Under the pieces are notes generated by a model. It was given only the letters and a program-made list of their open reading frames with translations, made no database searches and was not told the DNA's origin. Shown piece after piece: positions 46,609 through 59,779 of a DNA stretch of 64,000 nt; the first letter of the stretch is position 1, and the number at the start of each line of letters is the position of its first letter. The DNA comes from Paragorgia papillata (taxonomy: Eukaryota; Cnidaria; Anthozoa; Scleralcyonacea; Coralliidae), in contig JAWNZC010000229.1 in the NCBI GenBank assembly GCA_035771165.1, forward strand, positions 2,305,501 to 2,369,500. The letters run 5' to 3'. Both the position numbers and the translations under genes were made by a program.

Positions 46609-47104
46609 CCCACGAATGACTGGACGTTATGGAGCCACTCTTGGCCAAACATGCAAAGCTTAAGAGCGGGTATAAACTAAAAGTTGCAAACACGTTGTCG
46701 TATAATAGTGCGAACCTTTCTTTTTGATATTTTAATACCGATTTCAAATCCGAGACTGCTCTTTCAACGTTATTGACATGGCGCGTTCGTGTGCACTAAA
46801 ATCTTTGCTAACTTTGGAATTGTTTCCAAAGCTGAGTCACAGTGTTTGCAACAGAACTACAATCTAGGACCAATCCGTACTCAAAGAGCGATAAATTTGT
46901 GCTACCACATATATAAATACACCATACCGCGCCAGATAACGTCATGCGGAAGTGCTAAATTTATCGGCCAATAAGAAGCCGGAGGGATTCCTGCTAATGA
47001 CGCCATGTGCCCGCTCCTCTCCCGCCATTTTGCTTGGCAGATGAGCGTTACCACTCTACCATGATGCATTGCGGTTTTTGCTAAAATGGGAAAGGTCCAT
47101 TACG

Positions 47105-47526
47105 TATGGATCGTTTTAACTCACGTGATCGGTGACCCCATTGGGGTCATAGAGATCATATAAATACTAGAGGGGGCATTGGTGGGAAAATTTTGTAACC
47201 ACATGCAGCAGCCGCCATTACCTATGATATTTCAGTCAATTGGTTGGCAAATGTACCAGACCCAGTCCTTTGCCAACCAACGCGCATAATGTTTGCCTCC
47301 AAAAAAATCCAAGATGTCGGCGTTCAATTGGTTACCCGCGGTTGGCTGAAATTAAGATAGGATGCCCCATCTCTATGATTGGGGTGGTGAAACAATACGA
47401 AATTTTTGAAGAAGAATAGAGCTAAATTCCCATGGGATAAAGATGTACACCAATATTTATGGCCGCCATTCCATTGTTTTGGTACACCAATATGGCCGCC
47501 GTGACGTCAGATGAAAACGATCTATA
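47105..47526. mobile_element. MITE family G, copy 2, interrupted
   Basis: Its ends and interior match 32823-32992. It differs mainly by the insertion at 47147-47378 and a short duplication near 47452 (caccaatatttatggccgcc). Confidence 0.85.
47147..47378. mobile_element. MITE nested in MITE G
   Basis: TCATAGAGAT and ATCTCTATGA ends; TTGGGG duplicated on both sides (47141-47146, 47379-47384). The uninterrupted sequence at about 32858-32873 shows the empty site with a single ttgggg. Confidence 0.85.
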
Positions 47527-47734
47527 CATATATTCTTTTGAGGTCTGTGATTGAGAATCATTCTTTACTTTTAAAAATTTTTTGAAACCACTACTTAACA
47601 AAATTGAATTGATAAATTACCGTGCTGTCATTAATTAATAGATAATTACTGAGGTCAATGGCATTGTTGAATATAGCAGCTAGCTAAAGGCCCAGCCTAG
47701 GGGCGCAGGAACCGGGGGGAAACGGGGCATCCCC

Positions 47735-47765
47735 CCGCCCCCCCCCCCCCCCCACACACACACAC
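47735..47765. repeat. C run and (CA)n
   Basis: Poly-C followed by cacacaca; preceded by G/C-rich element-end-like sequence (gggaaacggggcatcccccc). Confidence 0.85.
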
Positions 47766-48181
47766 TTTGTCGTAAAGTGCCCTTTTTGCAACAGAAAAGT
47801 GCCCTTTTATGTTAAAACATGTGCCTCAAGTGTCCTTTTGAAGTCCTACCCCTCCAATATCAACTTGCTTCCTAAGCCGATGGCGCAGCCCAAAGCTGGC
47901 TGCAATATATTCAATAATGCCGTTTGGCCGAAGTGATTATCTATTATAAGTACTGATCCTCACATAGTTTCTGTTTGGTAAAATCAATTAAATCTCAAAT
48001 GTCATCAATAAAATATTAAAGAAACGCTGATTTTAGACCCTTGTAAACGAGAAACGAAAGGCTTGTAAACGTACTGGCTGCAATATTTTTAATATTGCAG
48101 TGTGCTGGCTGAAATCGTTGATCAATAATGCGGACAGGGAACAATGGAATTTGATAAGGGTCAGTAATTATAATGAATAAG

Positions 48182-48318
48182 TGAACGAACGAACGAACGA
48201 ACGAACGAACGAACGAACGAACGAACGAACGAACGAACGAACGAACGAACGAACGAACGAACGAACGAACGAACGAACGAACGAATGAATGAATGAATGA
48301 ATGAATGAATGAATGAAT
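48182..48318. repeat. (GAAC)n then (GAAT)n microsatellite
   Basis: About 25 gaac units followed by about 8 gaat units, a single run with a CG-to-TG style transition of the unit. Confidence 0.95.
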
Positions 48319-51216
48319 TATATATTTTTTGTAATTTAGGCTTCTTGTAGGACTATGCCTTCTTTACTATACCCTTGGTTTCGGTACGCTATTATATATA
48401 ATTTATCATTTTGTCAAGGCAATTAAACAGACTTATACAGTATTAGTTTAGCATTTTAACATTGTATTAAAAACAGAACGTTTGAAAGATTCCAATTAAA
48501 AAAGCAGGTGAAAAACAACTAGATCTCACTGTAGGGGTGAAGGTTAATTAGAGACATGCTGACTTATTTGTTAATGCTCGTGCGACTCGCGTGCATGTGT
48601 CTATGCTATTTTAGTTTCTAACAATTAAGAAAAACAACATGATAATGAAATAAATTTAGACAATATCGAAAAATGACATTGTCCATGAAAACAGTGTTTG
48701 CGACATGAATCTCAAAGATGCAAAGTTTCGTGCATTCAAATTGGATGATACTCATGAATAGCGCACTGTTTCGGGCAGTTGACAATTGATTCGACATGGC
48801 TCAACGTCGGACTGGATTTCTGAAAGCGTACTGCATGTGCTCATTCAAAATCTATTTATTCCTGTGGTTTCTATATTGACTTTGTTTCTCGTGATGTAAG
48901 TAGTCGGATGTTTACGTGTAGTCGAGTTTGCCCTTTGATCTTATTTGGCTTCTAGCAGGAATGTCAGTGGGTCAAGGTAACTTACTGAGCTCAAAAAAGC
49001 AACAGCTTTAACACAACAACTTTCAGTTAACTTTCCCAGTTGTCAATTGGTGTCATTAATTATGCGTAATTTAAAAGAACTAAAGTCGCCAGTTCGCAAC
49101 GAAATTCATGATCAAAATATTTTAATCGACCCCCATGCACCTTATTTGTATCTTCTGGATAAAAATAGGTTGTCAAACGGGAAAATGCATGTAAACTGTA
49201 ATTATGCGACACGAAATCGAATTTATAGACGTTTCATGCGATAAAATATAACAGTTTTCTTTTTATGTTTAAACTGATAAACAGGATAAATTTCGAGAGT
49301 ATAGAAATTACTGCCCCGTGCAGATCTACGCTAAATATTTTTTTGCGATTTGTCAATATATAATCATGCAATTAAAACATCTAGCAATTTGATTTTAGTT
49401 ATATTCTGCATATATAACTATAGCGAAAGACATGTGCATTGAATGAGATTTGTTGGTTGCAACTGGAATTTGATTTGATCCGAATTTTATTATCCGAATA
49501 AAATCCGATCCGATCCAAAAATATGAATATTAATCAGACTACAGAGTAACGGAGAGTAGATCATAGAAGTAATACTAATAGAGTACAATATTTACGGCCT
49601 AAATTTCAACATTTATGGATGGCAAAAGAAGTTCTGCGTCCTTATCTAAATTTTATATCGTATAATCAACCCTGAAGATATGTCAGATGGATTTTAACTG
49701 TTTCAAGTTTGAGTATACTAAATATCCTGTTTAAAAAAGGTACAAAAAAGTACAAGTCCAAAGTGGGCACTGATGCAGGAGATGGCATCTCGTGCAGAGG
49801 TTTACAATTTCAAAATCAGTGCAGTTGATCACGGGACTCACCTGACCAACTGCTTCACTAATATAGAGGTGGCAATTTACACCCTGGGCTACATTCGCGT
49901 GCATGCGCATCCATGTGTTTAAATTAACTATATAGTGTTCAAAAATGATTTTATTAGTACTTATTGCCAAAAAAACGTTTCAACATGACCAAGCTATAAT
50001 TCTATATAGTAAGTTAATTATTTCTGTAGGATAGTGCCAAAACAGCTGCCGTAAAATTGTAAAAACAATAAAGATATCATGCAATTATATAGCTTATAGA
50101 CCTCGTGCAGATGACGTCAAAACGGTGCACTGGAGGACAACTTCAAAGTTCCGACGTTCAACAGAGAAAATAATGAATTAGTTTATACATAAGATTTGTC
50201 CTCCACCAAGGGAATAAGTGCAGGTGGTCTATACTGGCTTAAAATATTTAAACTTATATATTCGTTTATATATCAATAGGATACGATATTTCAGGATAAT
50301 GTTATCTATGCTGCAATATGGTGCATGCTGGCAATTTACTTATATATAGTATCAGGATCGTGATTATAGTTAGTTATAAGTAAATTAGTGCTTTATTCTA
50401 CTTTATATGTATGCATACAAGGATGTATCCTTGTTAACGTTTTTTTGTTTTTTTAAGGAATACATGCAGTTCGAATTGTTGAGGGCATATCGTTATTCTA
50501 AACTGAATTTCTTTTTGACAAAATGTAGCCAAGGAAAAGGAAGCCGTTAATCATAGGAAAAGCGCAAATGCAGTATTTTATCACTGTATTATTTAGTTTT
50601 GTTTTCCTTAGTTGGCACAGAGATCAAATTAAAATAATTTTCTTAGAATATGACGTTACTGCATGTTCAATCGGAAAACGCATCTTTGTGGATTATGGCA
50701 TACACAAAAAAAAAGGAAATTGTACTGAAAATATTGCATCATATTAGATTCATTGAATATAGAAAATTACAATCAAATATATATATATATATATATATAC
50801 TCTTAGATTACTATAAAAAAAGGCAGATAAACGTGCGGAAAAAAATTTCTTTTCTGTACTCTTTTGATTATAATGCATGCACACATTATCAAACGGATCG
50901 AATTACCTGCGACATAAAATGTTGCTGGAAGCTCACTCCAGCTGTGCAGCTGAGCGTTTGTGATTTAATTCAGTGATGATTTCCAAATTTTAGAAGTGGG
51001 GGAACGCTCACTAAAGTCAAATGGGCGTGGCCACTGGTCGTAAAATTAAATGGGCGTGGCTCCTGTCGTGAATGTTAATGGTGTGTGCAAAGACTACTAA
51101 AAGCCTGGCTCAGGCTAGCTGGTTGGCTAACTTGGTTGAAAAACGAGTACAGTCATTGACTCAAAGCAAAAGTAGTGCGGTGTTGAACGATGTTCCACTA
51201 CGTTTAATTTTTGTTA
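48319..51216. other. No gene recognised; repeat-poor
   Basis: No MITE ends or SINEs recognised. A 60-codon ORF from ATG at 49062 and one at 50650 have no supporting signals. A short (AT)n occurs at about 50770. Confidence 0.4.
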
Positions 51217-51330
51217 GGGGGAACGGCGTTCCCCCACCGTAATATTTGTCAGGGGGAACGTCAGGGGGAACGGCGTTCCCCCGACAAAAATAGTGGGGAA
51301 ACGCCGTTCCTCCGCGTTCCCCCTGAAAAA
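51217..51330. repeat. GGGGGAACGGCGTTCCCCC palindromes
   Basis: agggggaacggcgttccccc occurs twice (about 51217 and 51267), with partial and inverted copies to 51325; tttttgt.aggggg pairs with ccccc.acaaaaat. Confidence 0.85.
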
Positions 51331-51634
51331 CATCACTGATTTAATTCTAAGCAAAAACGACCGGCCATTTGGTAAGTTCATTGGCGTAGTAATTTGGAAA
51401 AATAACGTTGTCTAAGTCGAGGAAATCGAAACTAAGTTTATGCAAACAATGAGGGTTTTTTATCAGGATTATAGTTTGTGTTTTCTAATGAATTATTAAT
51501 AAGCTTTCGAAGACTTTTTAAAGGCTATAATTTTTATTATTATATATATTTTCTCTAAACCCTTAGTCAGAAACTTGGTGAGAATTCTCAATTGTTATTG
51601 TCAACTGTTTCTGTAGAAAAAAAGGTTAGCATGC

Positions 51635-51715
51635 AGCCTTTGGCTTCAGCAGATAATACAGAGTTTGACCTTGATAATTCTTGATATCGAATTTTTGTTT
51701 CATCCAATTTTGCGG
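51635..51715. repeat. Half copy of palindrome P1
   Basis: agcctttggcttcagcagat, ttgaccttgataattcttga and tatcga match the right half of 7401-7546. The triloop position reads TTT (AAA on the complement) instead of GAA/TTC. Confidence 0.65.
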
Positions 51716-52952
51716 TTTATTACTAGACTAAGTATAATTTAAAGATTCCAGTTAGAGACATCTCGCATTACGAATTGAAATTCAAAATCTAAAGCAATTT
51801 AGAAAATAGACATAACATAAACTATTTTAGTCGGGGAACTGATTCAGTGATTGTAGAAAAAGTCGGCACATTTCTGTTCACTTAGTTTAAACATCCTCTC
51901 GATATTCTTTTGCGAAGCTAGTCTAATACTATAATGGTTTGTCTTAGTTTGCACCATAGGCAAACTAAAGCTAGAATCCGAGGTATTTTATTTCATCGCG
52001 TTTTACTCTAATGAAGTGGATGGGTTTCGCTCTGGACAGCTCACGACCTTTTTGCTTTGCTATGTTCTGAAATTGAATGCTTCGTGTAGGTAAATTAATT
52101 TAAGTAACCTTTTAACCAGTGCAAATGTATGTATATTTGTTCAATGAAATATACTAATGGCGTTTTTGAGCCGGCCAAACTAGGGCTAGTGTGAATGCGA
52201 TACAATTATACTAATATTACTAGTATCCAGCTAAGCAAAAGTATTTTGTAAAAGTTTTTCAATACTTGTAGCATATGTGACCTCTCTGCATGGCATGTTT
52301 GCATTGTTAAGTAAGATATCGATAAGATAAGATATACAACAGTTATTTCTATATGCACGGGTATAATTAATGTTTTCAAATTATACTCTTGTTGAGTAAA
52401 TTATACTCTTGTTGAGTTGTACTCTTGTTGAGTATATTGAGTTATTATTATGGATTGTGAATATAATTCGGTTTGTTCCAACTGAACATATATATTGGAA
52501 CAAATGACTGTCGAGAAATATTAATGTTAAATCAGTAGCATACAAGAAATGTGATCAAGTTACGACAATACGGACATTTATTATCTACATTAACCCTGGA
52601 GGCCTTCGAGTAAAATCGTCTGGCGTTACGGAATTCGAGGTTCAGGGGTTTAAAATAGCCGAACTTCCTTTGCAGCAAAACATCTCTCAACTCTTTATAT
52701 TAAAAGTTATAGACCCCATGGCCATGGATTTCAAAAAAGGTGCATGCATATAATATGCCTCGGCCAAAAATGTAACAGACATAAAAATCTGTGAAAAACC
52801 TTGCATGTTCTGTACAATATAGTATCTATAACCGTTGCCTGTTGGGCATAGATACAATTCAAAACTAATTTTCAAAAAAATTACTTGGATATTGCATGTC
52901 ATCGATAACTTATATATGCATGCTTAGACTTCATGTAGATTAGATATGCCAC
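51716..52952. other. No gene recognised
   Basis: A short tandem stretch (ttatactcttgttgagt) x 2-3 at about 52380-52435. No exon supported. Confidence 0.4.
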
Positions 52953-53330
52953 ATGCAATCTAAGTATTTTGAATATGAAAAAAACAACATAGCCATTGGC
53001 ATTGGCATTATTGTTAGCTCCATGCAGTTTACCACACAGCTGTATAATAGTTTCACAGACAAAGCGCTTCCTTTAAGCTTTAATGAAAATAATTATTCCA
53101 GGCATTTCCAGTGTTCTACAAATGTGAAATATGTTTTAATCACTATAACTTTAGAAAATCCACCAGAATATCTTTACCGAAACTCTCAGATGATATTGAT
53201 GCCACAGCGGGCAAGCATTGTTAAAATGAAATCTAAAGTAAAAGCATTAGATGATTTGATGATAACTGGCAGAAATCAAATAATAATCTTGTCTGTATAT
53301 ACTAATTATAACTGCAAATATATATACTGA
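52953..53330 (+). other. 125-codon ORF, unsupported
   Basis: ATG at 52953; it contains no recognised domain, has no signal for splicing, and AT-driven composition (N, I, Y, K rich). In AT-rich DNA of this length it could be chance. Confidence 0.15.
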
Positions 53331-53640
53331 AAGAACGTTACACGTCGCAATAACCGAATGCATGTGGTTAATTGGCTAAGTTATATATTAATACTGGTAA
53401 ATAGAAATATCTTGGCTAAGACCGAGAACTGCATGAGGTGCTTATTTATGAGAAAGTAAAAGTGATGAATAGCAAAATAAGAAAAACAACGTATTTTGAA
53501 TTAAAGAATATTTCTTTCGCTTTTCCGTTTTTATTTTTCTATATGCAATATATCACCACTTAGATGTGAATTTATTTTGGCTGATAGCAACTATTTTATA
53601 AATTAACATGTAAATGCGTGCAAATGTAATCGAGTTAAAC

Positions 53641-53850
53641 TGATATTAAGTTAAATAAACGCTATAGTCGGCCTAGTTAGCGTATAAATTTGTCTATAGT
53701 CGGTAAATATGCACGCTAGTGTCCATGTGTCAGGTTATTGCGTACGAGCTATACTTAGCAAGGCGGTAAACACGCTAGTATAGTCAGGTTGGTGTGTAAT
53801 CTCAGTAAAGGCGATAAACACCCGCGGTTATATAATGGCTAAGCAGAGTA
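53641..53850. repeat. Solo and duplicated relatives of the 42-bp satellite unit
   Basis: cttagcaaggcggtaaacac, gctagtatagtcaggttg (53756-53793) aligns with the complement of the satellite unit (cttaggcggtaaagaaggca, gctatatagttaggtg). Diverged partial repeats (cggtaaatatgcacgctagt; aaaggcgataaacacc) lie on either side. Confidence 0.5.
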
Positions 53851-56730
53851 TATCTATAGGGTTTGCGTTGGGGGGTTATAGTTTAGCCTTTAGTTTATAG
53901 GTGACCTAGTTAATCTATAACTTAAGCCTTTTTTACTTGAATTGTATGGCCACGAGACTGTTTTAAAGATACTGAATGACCAATGGCTGAACGGTCATTC
54001 ATTGAAAATGAAAAAAAAAATTTATTGCCTTGCCATCTTAACCACGACGTTAAACTCGAACTTGAATGTGCGTTACTGCAATACCGCCGTAAAACACACA
54101 GAGTATTCGTACTTGTCAAAAGAATTCTAAAGAACCGAAATCATTAATTACACCTGCATTGTGAATTGAAAGAGGTTGATAGGTGGGACTGAATTCCAGA
54201 TATATACACAAAATTAATGACAAAAAGAATTAAGAGAAGTTACAAAAGAAATAACCAATTACACGTGTATCACTGAGCAATTATACGCCCCGGATATACC
54301 GCAAGCTAAATAGTGTTTTTAAAAAGAAATTTTTCACATTTCTGTGGACAGCTTAGTGTATAATTAATGAAAAAACGTCTAGTGTTCCAGGCATGACAGG
54401 TACTTTTGAGGACGTTTTCATATTTTAGTTCTTTTAACTGTCTTAAAGAAACTTTGTCGTGATTTTACATATAGCTAATTACCCACTGAAACTTACTTTT
54501 AAAAAATTACGTTGCTTATGGCGAAGCTGCATGAGCACATGATGCCAGCAGTTTCAATTATCAATATATTGCCGATAAAAATAGAGTTCCTAAACTAATC
54601 GTAGGATATTAACTTTGTGATATTTTTAACAAATCACGGTTTCTTTGATTCATAGTAAACACTTTTTACATAAATTGTGAGTGCTTTACAAGAAGGCTTC
54701 AACTTCAAGTACTGAGTGCATGGGAAAAACAAACCTTTTTAAAACACCGACTGTTGAGTGCTCATAGTTTACCAAGCTATATAGCCGCGGCTTTCTTCAA
54801 GATCTACAAGCCATTGTGAGCAATTACAGAGCTGATGAAGTATTTCTTAACGGATGTATTCTCCTACACTATACGATATCCGGACATTGATGCAATGTAA
54901 CAATGTCGGAATTGATAGCTGGCTTCTAATAAACGATAGCAATCATAATAACTTTTATTAATGTGAAACAATTCGTTTCAAAACACTTGTCTTGTTGTAA
55001 TGCGTTGGCCTTTTTCGGTACCTTGATCATAAGGGTTAATTAAAAAGTTAGGTTGTATAATTACGTTTATAATGATGACTGGGAAAATATCAGAGCGTTC
55101 AAGGTTCTTTCAACTGCAAACTGAAAGAACATAATTTTGAAACCATCGTTAATTAAACTCTTGAGTTTTGGACATGATCACTTTAACTAAATAAATTCTC
55201 GCAGAATAATATGTTCTTTATCAAAGCCTACTAATATAGTTAACAAGGTTTTTCAGGGCCACAGAAAAGTTAGCGACATATTAATAATTAGGAGATTAAA
55301 ATAACCCAACCACTTTTATATAGTGTGTGGTTGAAACTAGCGGAATGCATGTTTAAGTTTATATATATGGTCTAAATCATTTTCAATTTTTTTCCCGAGT
55401 CCAGGTAATTTCAGTTCAAACTTTAGTTTGAAAAATCAGAGAGGAAAAGTAGATGAATTGCATATAAACACATGCTGTAATTTATGGACTGACGCAGGTG
55501 CATAAATAACTTTCCATGAACCAGTGCCATGAAGAAATAGCACTCGGAGAATCGTGTGTCTATTTTGGATTGCATGTTACCAAAATTTATATGTTTAATA
55601 TACTTGCCAATAAGTTTAAATATGTGTAACTTATAAATCGAAGTTGCCCAGCAATGCTGGCACGACATTTTCAATAATTAAGGCATCAATATATAAAGTG
55701 AACCTAAACTTTCAAATTGAAATGTTTTGTTGTCACGAGGCTATATTGCACTTATTGGGCGGTATTGTGAGCAGCACTGAATCAGCAATACATGCTATAT
55801 TGGAAGATTGTTGTAAAAGAGGATTCAGTTATGTTCTTTTGACTGACACCAAGACAGGGTACGGCAATAAATTGAAAGTTCTACATTGTTCGATGTATGC
55901 TGCGTGGGTGCCAAAGCTCCCAGCGTGCACTTACCGGATGTTGTTATTTTCAGCCATAGTGATAACATAAAAGGGCCATTATTTAGTGTTTAGCAAGGCA
56001 TTCACCGGGAAACACTCGTGCGCCTAACGTTAAAACACTGTCAAGGGCTCCCATTAGAAAGTTCAAGACAAACGTTATACTCTTTGGTAAGTTGAAATAT
56101 ATACTTTTAATGACTATATGTTTTAATAATGACCCCATCGTGTTCTTGTAAGGCCTGGTACAATATTGCCAAAGCTTCACTGTGTAATTGTTTAGCTAAC
56201 TTTCTCAAAAGTCCAAGTGATGTGTTCTATATCTGTTAAATCGCTTTTATATCACCTACGCCACAAATTGTTTTCAACATGTTTCTTCAAGCAATATGCG
56301 ACGAGCCAATAAAATTCTAAATGTTTCAACTTGCCTCCAGTTTTATTACATAAATTGGCAGTTTTCATAGCCGTTTTATCGAATATTGTACTTGGCATAT
56401 ATAAAACTTATGTTTTAAAATCTTATATATATTGTATTACCCAAAACGAGTTAAATGTTATTTATGACAATCCGTATCAGTATGACTTATGCAGGCAGGT
56501 GATGGCTATCAGTTTACTTCTCTTACATACAGCGTGGGTTACGAAAGTAACTGATTTGGCGTGTGTCGACATTATGTCTAAAATATTTCCTTGCTTTTGT
56601 CTCTCGGTATAGTTGAAAAATGGAAGTGGGTGGGAGTGCCAAATATGCTGATTGCTTAATCAATCATTTAATAAAGACATCCCACAAGCCTGACAACATA
56701 AATTCATTATTTGCTTATTTTCCATTATAG
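53851..56730. other. No gene recognised; repeat-poor
   Basis: Probably holds the untranslated first exon and promoter of the peptide gene at 56739, but no single donor or TATA box stood out. Confidence 0.35.
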
Positions 56731-57023
56731 AAACAAGAATGAAGTCTCTACACATTTGCCTACCGATGCTCTTTTTGGTTGCTCTCTGCGTTGTAACTAA
56801 AACGTCAGGCAACGTTCATTGTTCACAGCTCTGTGCAGATATACGAAGAGCATGCATGTCAGCATGCACCAGCATGAGTGGCTGCAACGATTGTGTACTA
56901 GCAGCAGACATATGTCTAGATATATGTGCCAAGAAAAAGACTAGCTCACGACACGCTAAAGTTAAAAGTCGCAAATTCATGAAAGTGATGAAAAAATGGA
57001 AAAGAAAGTTCCTGGGAAACTGA
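56731..57023 (+). CDS. Secreted 8-cysteine basic peptide, paralogue 2
   Basis: A 94-residue protein (ATG 56739, stop ending 57023) with signal peptide residues 1 to ~24 (ICLPMLFLVALCVV). The mature cysteines are at 28, 32, 39, 43, 49, 52, 59 and 63: CX3C-X6-CX3C-X5-CX2C-X6-CX3C, the pattern of the 34.6-kb gene with one residue fewer in the middle loop. The rest is different in sequence except for acidic/hydrophobic helix positions. A lysine/arginine-rich tail (64-91) ends in an amphipathic aromatic stretch with KKWKRKF. An acceptor (ttttccattatag) lies 8 bp before the ATG, so here too the coding sequence is a single exon after a 5'UTR intron. The extracellular target is unknown. Confidence 0.75.
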
Positions 57024-58802
57024 CTGTAACAAACAATTAATTCTAACACAAAAGGAGAATATTTATTTGTTAAAAATATCTTTAGTTAATATATATATAT
57101 ATTTGAATTAAACATGTAAATATTAATTGCTGGAGAAAAAAACATTGTACAGTTCCTACAGAAACAGAAACACACACAATATACATACTGTACTATAAAG
57201 AAGGTACTTATATCGAAACGTTTAAATTAAAGGATTCTACATAGTACGTTCAGAAGTTGTTGGTCTCCATTTCTGATTTTACAGAGTATATATATTTATA
57301 ACATTTAAGATCTTTCTGGTCACCATGTTTCATATACCTAGTTTTCTTTTCAACACATGCACTTCAAGGTGTTTTCATATCAGATAATAAACGGTTTTTG
57401 ATTGAATGTATGGTATAACTTCTTCAGCGAAGTATTTAGTATTACAGTATTCATCAACAGAAATTTGAGGCAATGTTCTAATTTATCAAAGTTTATTTCC
57501 ACAAGTATAGCCTCAACGTCGAGGTAACTGACCCATTGTATATTCTCATGAATTATTTTAATACTGTTTTAAAAAAAAACACTCGTTAAAACGAGTTTGA
57601 GAAACACAGTGAGGGTATTGTCGCGTGATGCACATATAGTTCCACAGGAATAGACCAATTAGAAATTATGTAAATAAAGCAGATCTATATATTCTATAAA
57701 CACGATACCTTCACATTCCTTCACAATTTCTAGTTCTATTTTAATAACTTTATGGAAATATCCTTTCATTAGATCTGCCCGACTAGAGTAAATAAGCATG
57801 CATCTATATAACCAATCGGCATGAACATGCAAGCCCTTCATCATCGCATTACTGCCTTTTTGTTATGTTAATTTTTGCAAGATATTCGTATCATACCGCT
57901 TTTCTTAGTTATATTTCAACACTCATGTTACATCACTTAAATTAACACACTCGTTGCAATTGATCCAGATGTGCCGCTTAAATATACTATTGTATTATAC
58001 TAGTTAACTGATACTGAAATGGAAGGGCAATGACAAAATATGTCTGAAAAGAGAAAAAAACTCAAATAAATCTCAGAATCAGAATAATATTATTGAAACA
58101 ATATTATTGAAACAATATTTCGGTATATTTCATAAAAAAAAACACACGCACATAATGTTAATCAAAGTTCATCCATTATCAGGCAAAATGGCAAAGTGTC
58201 ACTCTCAACACGTTCAGGCAGTCAAGTGACAAAGAATAAAGAGCAAAACAATTTTATCCGCATGCAAGTAAGAGATTTCGTGCTCATTATGAGTCAATAT
58301 AGAGATCCTCAGGAGTGGACACAGAAACTAGACAAGCTATTTCCGGCAAGTCAAAGAGACTTTGGGTGATAGTGTAGTCACAAGAAAAAATGAAATGAAA
58401 AGAAAAACGTAACAACACGGGCATATTAATGCCTGGTCACCTGATCATATCTTCGTTTCTTTTTTAGCCTAATGTGCAGACGTTAAGTAAGGCAGCGTCT
58501 GCACGCAGGCTATGTTTTTCTCTCTCTTATTTCAAAAAATAAACACATACACATGATCAGGAAATGAAATCAATTAACTAATTTTGTATTATTTCGCCTG
58601 ACAGAATTGAGCATGTTAAACAAAGTCTCATATTTCCTATATATACAACAAAAAATTACTATATCGAGCAATTTCTACGACTAACACAGAGTAACTCAAT
58701 GTCTGCATGGTCATGAACGCTATATACTTTGGCTTGTTTTTCGGAACGCAATTACTTAAAAAGAGTAGCGTATATATTATATATATATATTTATTATGTT
58801 CT
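57024..58802. other. 3' flank; no further gene recognised
   Basis: attaaa at about 57106 may serve as a poly-A signal of the peptide gene. Otherwise AT-rich, with a tandem acaatattattgaa doublet near 58087-58115. Confidence 0.35.
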
Positions 58803-58964
58803 AAGGATTTTGGGTGAAGGAAAACTCGAGTGTAGAATATATACATTTTAAGACCAAACCGGGACCAGTTGCGAAAAATGCAACTACACAGGCCTTCCGG
58901 CAGGAATTGAACCCACGACCTTGCGATTCTAGTGCAATGCTCTGACCACTGAGCCACGGAGGGC
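58803..58964 (-). repeat. SINE family B, minus copy
   Basis: It nearly matches 33176-33379, including the tRNA-like head (58964-58892: GCCCTCCGTGGCTCAGTGGT...). One acceptor-stem base differs. It forms a hairpin with the neighbouring plus copy. Confidence 0.85.
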
Positions 58965-58966
58965 GT

Positions 58967-59104
58967 GAAGGCCTGTGTAGTTGCATTTTTCGCAACTGGT
59001 CCCGGTTTGGTCTTAAAATGTATATATTCTACACTCGAATTTTCCTTCACCCAAAATCCTTAGAACATGCTATGTAATCGAGTGAAATGTCCAATATCAC
59101 TTAT
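58967..59104 (+). repeat. SINE family B, plus copy, headless
   Basis: It starts at gaaggcctgtgtagttgc (end of the tRNA part) and runs to tatcactta. Over ~90 bp it is the near-exact inverse of 58803-58890. Confidence 0.85.
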
Positions 59105-59623
59105 ATATTTATTATATAGCTACTAGTAATATATGAGCTATCCTGCAATCTGATTGGTTGTTCTACTACTAGGATATTACTTCATATATATGCAGTAGAG
59201 AAAAACAACATGGCAGCGTGTTTTCTTTATGCCGACTAGAAAAGTTGAAATTGCCGGGGTTTTTAGAAAGAAAAACAGCGAAAACCACAAATGGTTGAAC
59301 ATAAATATCTCGCAGTCTATAACAGGACATTAATAAATACACAATTTAGCAAGTTAAGTGGTAAAAATTACCTAAAAACTACGACTTTTAACTTCAAAAA
59401 CCCGACTGAATTAATAGCGATTAACAGATTGATAATAATTTATTGCCAAACAAGAAAACCACGGTTAAAATCAAGCTTATACGACACATATTTTATAGGA
59501 AATCACTAATAAAGAGACTTTTGATGTAGCTAGATAAGCATTTCGAGCAGTAAAAAGCATATTATTTTTCAATTTTGAAGCCCGAAAACAAGCAACTAGT
59601 AATTTAGTTTTGCTAGAGTTTTG

Positions 59624-59627
<4 letters not shown>

Positions 59628-59690
<63 letters not shown>
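59628..59690. repeat. (AT)n microsatellite
   Basis: About 31 AT units. Confidence 0.95.
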
Positions 59691-59692
<2 letters not shown>

Positions 59693-59779
59693 CCAACGTC
59701 ATATTTATCTGAAAAACCTGCCCAACATTTTACATTGCACCCATTACTTTTTGTTACGGTAAGCAACAGTCGATTTGTC

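Noticed and set aside
49062..49244. 60-codon basic ORF
   Set aside because: An acceptor-like ccCAG lies upstream but there is no donor, homologue or partner exon; within chance for this composition.
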